Part shown: piece by piece, positions 20,110-26,385 of the stretch
How positions within the stretch are numbered: the first letter of the stretch is position 1
How the letters are laid out: each line of letters begins with the position of its first letter
DNA from: an uncultured Dyadobacter sp.
Lineage (GTDB): Bacteria; Bacteroidota; Bacteroidia; Cytophagales; Spirosomataceae
Assembly: GCF_946482605.1 (NCBI RefSeq)
Contig: NZ_CAMLSE010000002.1
Span: 1-64,000 of the forward strand
Direction of reading: 5' to 3'
DNA length: 64,000 bases
Program-made: the position numbers and the translations under genes
Notes under the pieces: generated by a model
The model's input: only the letters and a program-made list of their open reading frames with translations
Told to the model about the DNA's origin: nothing
The model's database searches: none

Positions 20110-21204
20110 ATGATCACAGAAAGAGATGCCTTTTTTTTAAACAATAAAGGAAAACGGATCCTGGTTGCGGTACTCGCCTTCCTTGCATTGTACCTCGTCT
20201 CGTACATTCTCGACCCCTTCGCGCCCTACTGGCAGGATTACTTCCAGCGCAAACCGCATGTGATCCTCGGCGATTGGCTTACGTCCTTTCTTTTCTGCTT
20301 TTCCATTTCCGAGATCAACATCGCTATCGGGGCCAGGCTGAACCGCTATCTGTCCTGGAAAGAAGATCCCGGGCGTCGGTTGGCGCTGGAAACGGTCCTG
20401 AACCTGATCACGGTACTGGTGGTCAATCTGGTGATCAACATCGCATTCATTTACCTCTCCGATCAGAAGGAGCTGCTCATCCTGGAATCGGGGCTTTCCA
20501 TTGAGGAGACCAGGGGCATTATCCAATGGATGGTCGTGAGTACCATCATTGCGATCATGATCATGGGCATCAATATCGGCAACTACCTGATCATCAACTG
20601 GCGGAACGAAGCCATCCGGGTTGCACAGCTGAACCAGGCTGCAATGGAGGCCGAACTCCAATCCCTGAAATTACAGATCGATCCGCATTTCGTTTTCAAT
20701 AACCTGAGCGTACTTTCCGAACTGATCCTGGAAGACCAGCAGCTGGGGTATGAATATGCCGAGAACTTCTCGCGGATTTACCGCTACATGCTGGTCAATT
20801 CCAAAAAAGACGTGATCCCGCTGGAAGACGAGCTCAAATTCCTGAATTCCTACATGTTCCTCATCGAGCACCGTTTTGGCGAGGGAGTGTCGTTCGAGAT
20901 CGACGTCGATCCGGCGCACCGGCATCTTTTTATGCCGCCATTGACCCTGCAACTGCTGGTGGAAAACGCATTGAAACACAATCGGACCAGCAAGAAAGAG
21001 CCTTTGAAAGTGAAAATATTCAGTACGGAAGACAAAAAACTGATCGTCGAAAACACGCTTTTGCCCATTGAAAAACCCATTCATTCTTCGGGAATCGGCA
21101 TTGCCAACATTGTGCGAAGGTTCAACCTGCTGGCGCAAAAAGCACCCGAGATCGTGACCGACGCCGATACGTTCAAAGTGATCATACCCCTGATAAAATT
21201 ATGA
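20110..21204 (+). CDS. Sensor histidine kinase, LytS/YehU (His_kinase PF06580) family
   Basis: 364 residues from the Met at 20110. Four hydrophobic segments occupy the first ~160 residues and no separate sensor domain is visible. The His_kinase motif LQIDPHFVFNNLSVLSEL places the phospho-acceptor at H193. The ATPase part includes LVENALKHN (N-box) and SGIGIANIVRRFNLL (G-box). It pairs with the LytTR regulator at 21201, which overlaps its stop codon by ATGA. The pair is divergent from the RND operon and may control it; this is an inference from position only. An upstream TTG frame start at 20044 is rejected because it overlaps a -7 box. Confidence 0.93.
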   Translation: MITERDAFFLNNKGKRILVAVLAFLALYLVSYILDPFAPYWQDYFQRKPHVILGDWLTSFLFCFSISEINIAIGARLNRYLSWKEDPGRRLALETVLNLITVLVVNLVINIAFIYLSDQKELLILESGLSIEETRGIIQWMVVSTIIAIMIMGINIGNYLIINWRNEAIRVAQLNQAAMEAELQSLKLQIDPHFVFNNLSVLSELILEDQQLGYEYAENFSRIYRYMLVNSKKDVIPLEDELKFLNSYMFLIEHRFGEGVSFEIDVDPAHRHLFMPPLTLQLLVENALKHNRTSKKEPLKVKIFSTEDKKLIVENTLLPIEKPIHSSGIGIANIVRRFNLLAQKAPEIVTDADTFKVIIPLIKL

Positions 21205-21956
21205 TTAACAACATTCTGATCATCGAGGATGAAAAACCCAATGCCGACCGGCTGCGACGGCTGATCAAAATCATTCGCCCCCGGGCCGAAGTCCTTGCTG
21301 TGCTCGAAAGCATTACCGACACCGTCGAATGGCTGGGCCAGCATGCGCAACCCGACCTGATCATGATCGACGTGAGGTTGTCCGACGGATTAAGTTTCGA
21401 AGTATTTGAACGGGTTAAAATCGAGTGCCCGGTTATTTTCACTACCGCCTATGACGAGTACGCCGTGCGTGCATTCAAGTACAACAGCATCGATTACCTG
21501 CTGAAACCCGTGGAGCAGGAAGAGCTCGAAAACGCGCTCAACGAGGCGGAGGCGCTATCCGACCGGTACAGTATCCGCTCATTAGAAGGACTTCTGAACT
21601 TTATGCAGCCCAAGGAGTTCAGGAACAGGTTTCTGCTGCCGTTCAAAGACGGGTATAAATCGGTGCTGGTGAGCGACGTCGTTTACTTTTATTCCGAATT
21701 CAAGATCACCCGCGCCAAACTGGCCGACGGTTCCGAGGAGGTGATTCCGCAAACCATGGAAGAGCTCGAACAGCAACTCAATCCCAGGCTTTTCTTCCGG
21801 GCCAACAGGCAATTTATCATCCACATCGACGCCATTCAGCAGATCCACAATTATTTCAATGGCAAATTGAAAATAGACATCCGGAACAATTACGATGTGG
21901 AGCTTGTGGTAAGTCGGGAAAAAGCCAATCTTCTGAAAAACTGGCTGGACTACTGA
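21201..21956 (+). CDS. LytTR-family response regulator
   Basis: 251 residues. The receiver domain starts NNILIIEDEKPNADRLRRLI and has phospho-acceptor D57 in LIMIDVRLSDG, then the conserved Thr/Lys region VIFTTAYDEYAVRAFKYNS and DYLLKPVE. The C-terminal LytTR DNA-binding domain shows FLLPFKDGYKSVLVSDVVYF and RLFFRANRQFIIHIDAIQQI. The gene begins inside the kinase stop codon (ATGA), a strong sign of translational coupling. Its targets are unknown; the efflux operon is the nearest candidate. About 185 bases without a gene follow before the convergent PepSY operon. Confidence 0.95.
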   Translation: MINNILIIEDEKPNADRLRRLIKIIRPRAEVLAVLESITDTVEWLGQHAQPDLIMIDVRLSDGLSFEVFERVKIECPVIFTTAYDEYAVRAFKYNSIDYLLKPVEQEELENALNEAEALSDRYSIRSLEGLLNFMQPKEFRNRFLLPFKDGYKSVLVSDVVYFYSEFKITRAKLADGSEEVIPQTMEELEQQLNPRLFFRANRQFIIHIDAIQQIHNYFNGKLKIDIRNNYDVELVVSREKANLLKNWLDY

Positions 21957-22142
21957 CAGGCCCGTTGAATACTCCTACCGTTTTACCCCATACTTATTCA
22001 ATGCGGGGGTCCAGTGAGCGTTTTGAACTAATCTTCCAATTTGGATTGGTCGGAACCGAAACGCATTCCATATTCCCTCAAATCATAGATTTCTTTTCGT
22101 GGAGCATGCCATCAGTCAGCCCGCATATTGAATATCAACTCG

Positions 22143-23783
22143 TTATGCCCGACCCAAAACATGGAAAGGTTTCGCCTGCACACCTACTTTCAGATAAGCA
22201 AAGGCGGAGCAGCCAGACAGCACCAGGAACAATGCATCGATAAAGAAAATGTCGAATGCCCCTTGCGGCCACGTATTCCACATCCACAAGCCAGTCGAAA
22301 AGCCATTGGCCAGCGGGACACCCAGGCAGAGTACGGCGGAAAGCAGCAATGTCTGCCGGTTCATGAGCGTCAGGTTACGCAGGGCCATCAGGTATCCCCC
22401 CAGCAGCAGCCAGCTGTAAAAGTATACGTTGTAAATGACGGACTGGTCGATATGATTGAGTGTTTTCAGCATGATAAATGTAAATGCCGTCACCGGAAGC
22501 ATACCCAGGCAAGCGGCCAGGAACAGGTTGCTCGCCCAGAAATTGAATCGACGCTTGCGGACTTCCGTACTTACTTTGTCCCGGGCCACGAGCCAGACCA
22601 TAATCCCCGACAGGATTACCGCACAGCCCATCAATCCCAGCAGGAAGAACACCATCCTGAGCGGCTTGCCGCCGAAATCGCCGAAATGCAAGTGGTAAAT
22701 CAGTCCCTTTACGGTATCGATATAATTGCCGCCTTCGGAAGGGGATTTTTGTTCCAGCACCTTGCCGCTCGCCACATCCACACGCACATAGCCTGATCCG
22801 GTAAAACTTTCGCGCGGGTCCGGCTTCGATTCCATGCTGATCTGCATGCTTTCGTCCTGGTAATTACGGATGTAGATCCTTGAAATCTTGCTGGTTTTCC
22901 ATTCATTTTGCCACTTCCCGACAAATGCATCCATATCGAAGGCTACGTTCATCGGCTGATAGGTGTAATCGACCTGCACCGACTTATTGTATTGCAGGCG
23001 CTCGTACATTTTCTCGGAATCGCCCTCGTAGAGCAGGTTGGCAAAAGGCGCCAGCATTACCGAGTTGACGATCAGCACTACCCCGGTAACGGCGAAGACG
23101 AGTTGAAATGGAAAGCCTATCACCCCCAGCACGGTATGCATATCCGTCCAGACGGTCTTCCATTTGCTCATAGGCCTGAACAGGAAGAAATTGGCTTTGA
23201 TCTTGTCCCAATGCAGCAGCAAGCCGGTGATCAATGCGAACAGGAAAAGAAATGCAACAATCCCGGCCAGCAGATAGCCGAATGGCGTCCCGATGTTGAT
23301 GGGGATCTGATTGAGCTGGGCCAGAAAATGGAGCCGGTATAGAAACTCGGCCATATCGTAGCTGCTGGAATAATCACCCGCGTTTTTATCCGAAAAACTA
23401 TATAGGAAATAAGCCGAATCATCATCATCCCTACGCCCTCGTCCCCTCCTCTTTTCCTGCTTTTCGGGCTTGGGCTTAGGCTTACTGATGGTGGTATCCT
23501 GAGACGCGGTCATGCTCACATAGGTACCCTGTCCCTGGCGCTGTATATAAAAGTCGAAGTTCCGGCCGCGGAGGTCATAGTGCCGTGACAGCGAATCGAG
23601 CAGGTGATTGTAAGGCGGGCCCGGTTGCTGCGCCACCACGGATTTTCCTTTTTGCCAAGCCGCAATGTCATCCTTGAAAAAAGAAAAAGACCCGGCGAAG
23701 AAGATCACGTACAGCAATGCGGCGATGATAATCCCGCTGATCGTATGCGTATGAAAATAGATATTGTACTTCCTAGGATCCAT
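22143..23783 (-). CDS. PepSY-associated TM helix membrane protein (siderophore/iron-uptake type)
   Basis: 546 residues. The N-terminal motif YFHTHTISGIIIAALLYVIF with paired His is typical of PepSY_TM proteins, a family that includes siderophore reductases such as FoxB/FpvG. A periplasmic PepSY region follows, with an internal basic low-complexity patch (about residues 105-117). YRLHFLAQL, HWDKIKANFFLF, VWTDMHTVLGVIGFPF and YHLHFGDFGGKPLRMVFFLLG give further His-bearing membrane segments that may bind haem. It is the last gene of a three-gene operon with two small membrane proteins, overlapping the previous one by 11 bases. A role in releasing iron from imported siderophores is inferred. No TonB receptor is adjacent. 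Confidence 0.88.
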   Translation of the reverse strand: MDPRKYNIYFHTHTISGIIIAALLYVIFFAGSFSFFKDDIAAWQKGKSVVAQQPGPPYNHLLDSLSRHYDLRGRNFDFYIQRQGQGTYVSMTASQDTTISKPKPKPEKQEKRRGRGRRDDDDSAYFLYSFSDKNAGDYSSSYDMAEFLYRLHFLAQLNQIPINIGTPFGYLLAGIVAFLFLFALITGLLLHWDKIKANFFLFRPMSKWKTVWTDMHTVLGVIGFPFQLVFAVTGVVLIVNSVMLAPFANLLYEGDSEKMYERLQYNKSVQVDYTYQPMNVAFDMDAFVGKWQNEWKTSKISRIYIRNYQDESMQISMESKPDPRESFTGSGYVRVDVASGKVLEQKSPSEGGNYIDTVKGLIYHLHFGDFGGKPLRMVFFLLGLMGCAVILSGIMVWLVARDKVSTEVRKRRFNFWASNLFLAACLGMLPVTAFTFIMLKTLNHIDQSVIYNVYFYSWLLLGGYLMALRNLTLMNRQTLLLSAVLCLGVPLANGFSTGLWMWNTWPQGAFDIFFIDALFLVLSGCSAFAYLKVGVQAKPFHVLGRA

Positions 23784-24072
23784 GGTTGACGTTGAATTTC
23801 AGTAGATAAGGCAGGGCAAATACCAGTGTGAGGACCACATACAATGCCCATACGCGCCACACGTTACGCGCTATGAATGCGTACAGGAGCAGAAATGCCC
23901 ACAACAGATAGCCCGTAATAAAAGCCGTGACAATGACTTCCTCTTTCGGCAGAAAAGCGGTCAGAAAAAGATGCAGGCTCATCATGACCGCATAGCCGCC
24001 CACGGTTCCGGCCAGGATCTTGTTCAGACGCAGCCAGGGGGATTTGGTTAAATACTTCTTATTGGCAGGCAT
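23773..24072 (-). CDS. Small membrane protein, DUF3649-like, of the iron-uptake operon
   Basis: 99 residues from the Met at 24072 (MPANKKYLTKSPWLRL). Three TM segments: GTVGGYAVMMSLHLFLTAFL, VIVTAFITGYLLWAFLLLYA and VWALYVVLTLVFALPYL. The gene overlaps the start of the PepSY gene and is four bases from the upstream small gene, so the three form one operon. Size, topology and partners fit DUF3649 proteins found next to PepSY and DUF3325 genes in siderophore-utilisation loci. The family name is from memory of that gene order, not from a search. A longer frame to 24126 exists but would overlap the upstream gene. Confidence 0.72.
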   Translation of the reverse strand: MPANKKYLTKSPWLRLNKILAGTVGGYAVMMSLHLFLTAFLPKEEVIVTAFITGYLLWAFLLLYAFIARNVWRVWALYVVLTLVFALPYLLKFNVNHGS

Positions 24073-24076
24073 AGGG

Positions 24077-24409
24077 TCAACGGATAATGAGTTCAAGGGC
24101 GAATGCACACACGTAAAGTATCGCAACCGCCTTCAAACCGAAGTAACGGAACGGAAAAAACAGGACAGACACCGAGCCGGCCGTCATCAGGATCACAATA
24201 GCCGCAAACAACCCGCTTCCCACGCCCAGCACGCCCACACACAGCGCAGTCGCCAGCAGAAACAAGGCTCCGGCCACATACCGGCTGTATCGGGGATGGG
24301 CTGCCGTCCGGGCCATGACGGGATTCTTGTCCGTCCAGGTGATACGTTTGGAAGTATTCATCCAAAAAATAAACCCGCAAAGAAACAGGAGACAAATGGT
24401 GCTGAACAT
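24077..24409 (-). CDS. Small membrane protein, DUF3325-like, of the iron-uptake operon
   Basis: 110 residues with three hydrophobic segments: MFSTICLLFLCGFIFWM at the N-terminus, VAGALFLLATALCVGVLGVG in the middle, and FGLKAVAILYVCAFALEL at the C-terminus. It is the first gene of the operon leading into the DUF3649-like and PepSY genes. In Proteobacteria such a trio (DUF3325, DUF3649, PepSY) accompanies TonB-dependent siderophore receptors, hence the tentative name. Its upstream region is the 253-base divergent spacer holding two CRP-type palindromes, so CRP-family control of this operon is possible. Confidence 0.65.
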   Translation of the reverse strand: MFSTICLLFLCGFIFWMNTSKRITWTDKNPVMARTAAHPRYSRYVAGALFLLATALCVGVLGVGSGLFAAIVILMTAGSVSVLFFPFRYFGLKAVAILYVCAFALELIIR

Positions 24410-24553
24410 AGGATTGGAACAAGCGGCGCAAGCCGGAGAGGTTATTATTTGTAATTGGTATAATTAAGTTTATTGCAAATTTAACACGAATTCCGATTGC
24501 AGATCCCGATTTGACGCAGAAAGAATTGCCCGGACGATCGCCTGTCCTGCTAA

Positions 24554-24569
24554 TGTGATCTATATCACA
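24554..24569. promoter_or_regulatory. CRP-type palindrome 1
   Basis: TGTGATCTATATCACA contains perfect TGTGA and TCACA half-sites separated by six bases, identical to the enterobacterial CRP core. It lies in the spacer between the minus-strand PepSY-type operon (start 24409) and the plus-strand tautomerase gene (start 24663). Confidence 0.65.
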
Positions 24570-24590
24570 CATTTACCGGTATGATCGGAA

Positions 24591-24606
24591 TGTGACCTGG
24601 ATCACA
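24591..24606. promoter_or_regulatory. CRP-type palindrome 2
   Basis: TGTGACCTGGATCACA is again a perfect TGTGA-N6-TCACA. Its centre is 37 bases from that of the first site, about 3.5 helical turns, so the two sites would face opposite sides of the helix. It sits 56 bases before the tautomerase start, a position suited to control of that gene. Confidence 0.65.
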
Positions 24607-24662
24607 CAACCGGGCGAGATTTAGGGCGCAACTTTATGACGTCAAACTAAACAAGCAATGTC

Positions 24663-24881
24663 ATGCCTTACATCAAAATAGAAGTCACCCGGGAAGGAGT
24701 CACCCGCGAACAGAAACAACGGCTCATCAAGGGCGTTACCGACGTCATGACGGAGGTACTCAACAAAGATCCGCACCTCACCCACGTCGTGATCCAGGAA
24801 GTGGAGCTCGACGATTGGGGATACGCAGGCGAACAGACATCAGTGCTCAGGGAAAGAGGCATCACTGCCGATAAAAAGTAA
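24663..24881 (+). CDS. 4-oxalocrotonate tautomerase family protein
   Basis: 72 residues, the usual size for the family. The protein begins MPYIKIEVTREG; after Met removal the Pro becomes the catalytic N-terminal base of 4-OT-type tautomerases. TREQKQRLIKGVTDVMTEVL is the conserved helix and HVVIQEVELDDWGYAG the following strand and loop. The short length suggests it works as a multimer. It is followed after 12 bases by an SDR gene and probably shares its transcript. Two CRP-type palindromes lie just upstream. The true substrate is unknown. Confidence 0.92.
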   Translation: MPYIKIEVTREGVTREQKQRLIKGVTDVMTEVLNKDPHLTHVVIQEVELDDWGYAGEQTSVLRERGITADKK

Positions 24882-24893
24882 ACATCTTCGAAC

Positions 24894-25628
24894 ATGAAAA
24901 AGCAAACCATCATCGTGACCGGGGCATCGTCCGGTATAGGTAAAGAAGTAGCCCGTTATTTTCTGGAACGGGGGGACAATGTGGTGATCAATTCTGCCAC
25001 GGAAAGCAAGCTGGAAGAGACATTCCACGAACTGGGTGGCGGACCGAACCTGGCCCGGGTAGCCGGCAACATTGCCGACAAAGCTACGGGAGAACAGCTC
25101 GTCAAAACCGCCGTGGAGCAATTCGGATCGGCCGACGTGCTGATCAATAATGCGGGTATCTATGAAACCAAGCCATTCCTGGAAGTGGATGAGGCATATC
25201 TCGACCGTTTCCTGAACACCAACCTGAAAGGTACCTATTTCACGACCCAGGCGGCGATCCCGCAAATGCTTAAGCAACAGGGCGGCTCAGTGATCAATAT
25301 CGGAACCCCGCTGGTGACCCATGCCTTGGGCGGGGCGCAAGCTACCGCACCAATCGCCAGCAAGGGCGCCATTCATGCGCTCACAGTGCAGTTGGCAGCG
25401 GAGTTTGGCAAACAAAATATCCGCGTCAACACCATTTCCGCGGGCATTATCCGCACGCCTATGCACGGAGACAATGCCGACGCGGCGGCAGGCCTGCACC
25501 TGATCAACCGCATCGGTGAAGTGGAAGAAGTAGCCCAGATGGTGTACGCCGTTGCGAAAAACAGCTACATCTCCGGCGCGATCATCGCCGTCGACGGCGG
25601 AATGGGCGCGGGTCATCACCTTGGCTGA
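24894..25628 (+). CDS. SDR-family protein lacking the canonical catalytic Tyr
   Basis: 244 residues. The Rossmann cofactor motif IIVTGASSGIGKEVARYF and the structural NNAG (VLINNAGIY) are intact, and the C-terminal SGAIIAVDGGMGAG is typical of 3-oxoacyl-reductase-like SDRs. In the active site the usual YxxxK reads P-I-A-S-K (ATAPIASKGAIHAL): the Lys remains and the Tyr is replaced by Pro. The usual Ser region reads NIGTPLV, with no clear Ser. Catalysis by the standard mechanism is therefore doubtful; it may bind cofactor or use another mechanism. It is very likely co-transcribed with the tautomerase. A perfect 22-bp inverted repeat follows the stop. Confidence 0.88.
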   Translation: MKKQTIIVTGASSGIGKEVARYFLERGDNVVINSATESKLEETFHELGGGPNLARVAGNIADKATGEQLVKTAVEQFGSADVLINNAGIYETKPFLEVDEAYLDRFLNTNLKGTYFTTQAAIPQMLKQQGGSVINIGTPLVTHALGGAQATAPIASKGAIHALTVQLAAEFGKQNIRVNTISAGIIRTPMHGDNADAAAGLHLINRIGEVEEVAQMVYAVAKNSYISGAIIAVDGGMGAGHHLG

Positions 25629-25640
25629 TCGGCTTCATAA

Positions 25641-25694
25641 GTATTAATGCAGGAAAGCAGGGCGTGAAACAACCCTGCTTTCCTGCATTAATAC
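25641..25694. terminator. Perfect 22-bp inverted repeat, probable terminator
   Basis: The left arm 25641-25662 and the right arm 25673-25694 are exact reverse complements, with a 10-base loop (cgtgaaacaa). It starts 12 bases after the SDR stop and lies before a convergent gene. The arms are longer than a usual terminator and lack a T-tract, so a repeat-element origin is also possible. Confidence 0.65.
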
Positions 25695-25707
25695 GGGTAC
25701 ATTTGAT

Positions 25708-25792
25708 GCTGGGCGTAGTCACCGACTACGTCCGAGCGAAAGCTGGTTCCTTGCTGGGCGTAGTCACTGACTACGTCCGAGCGAAAGCTGGT
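25708..25792. repeat. Two 40-bp near-identical tandem units, 45-bp period, each with an internal palindrome
   Basis: Unit 1 (25708-25747) and unit 2 (25753-25792) both start GCTGGGCGTAGTCAC or GCTGGGCGTAGTCACT and end GAGCGAAAGCTGGT, differing at one base (C/T in the palindrome centre). Each contains CGTAGTC-NNN-GACTACG, a 7-bp stem with a 3-base loop. Unit 2 runs into ctccgACCAGC, which can pair with its own GCTGGT. The form is that of a REP or MITE-like intergenic element; no transposase is near. Confidence 0.75.
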
Positions 25793-25831
25793 CTCCGACC
25801 AGCAAAACCGCACCGTTCAAAAAATCAACAC

Positions 25832-26227
25832 CTACACAGAAGCCACCTGCGTATAAGACACATCATAGAGCTTTCGAAACATCGCATAAGTCACCGACAC
25901 CATCACAAAAGCAACGATCGCATCCACGGTAGCGCCAGGACCCAGGACGCTCCATTTCGAACCAAATGCGAAGAGAATGTCAAAAAATACCCCGGCAAAC
26001 ACCCACTCTTTCAACCGAAGCAACTTGTCGGGAGTAAGCAGAACCGCCACACCCGAAACCTTCGCAACTCCGAGCAGGTAAATGAAATGCGCCGGGTAGC
26101 CCAGTTGCTGTGTAATATCCCATACGACGGGGTTTTTGGTGAGCTCAAAAAACCCGCTGGCCCCGAACCAAAGTGAAGTCAAAGCCGTACCGATCCAATA
26201 AATAGTTGTTGTTGTCTTGCGTGTCAT
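25832..26227 (-). CDS. DoxX-like membrane protein
   Basis: 131 residues with four TM segments: TIYWIGTALTSLWFGASGFF, FIYLLGVAKVSGVAVLLT, WVFAGVFFDILFAFGSKWSV and ATVDAIVAFVMVSVTYAMF. The pattern (a short loop with NPVVWDITQQLGYP, then a TM segment and PDKLLRLKEWVFAG) fits DoxX/DoxD-like proteins common in Bacteroidota. The function of this subgroup is unknown; some relatives act in redox or thiosulfate metabolism. It is a single gene, with the repeat region downstream and 158 bases without a gene upstream. Confidence 0.82.
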   Translation of the reverse strand: MTRKTTTTIYWIGTALTSLWFGASGFFELTKNPVVWDITQQLGYPAHFIYLLGVAKVSGVAVLLTPDKLLRLKEWVFAGVFFDILFAFGSKWSVLGPGATVDAIVAFVMVSVTYAMFRKLYDVSYTQVASV

Positions 26228-26385
26228 GATCTGATTCGATTGAAGTGATTAATGACACGAAGGTGCGTGAAGAATGCCCGGCGGCGAACACAAATACAGC
26301 TGATCCAGGCAAACAAAACAGCCAGTTGGGCAATACCAGGGGCGAAAAAGGCCGATGGCCGCGACACTGTTTCAACCTTTTACCA

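Noticed and set aside
25708..25792. Possible CRISPR array
   Set aside because: Only two units, the 5-base spacer is too short, and there is no leader or cas gene.
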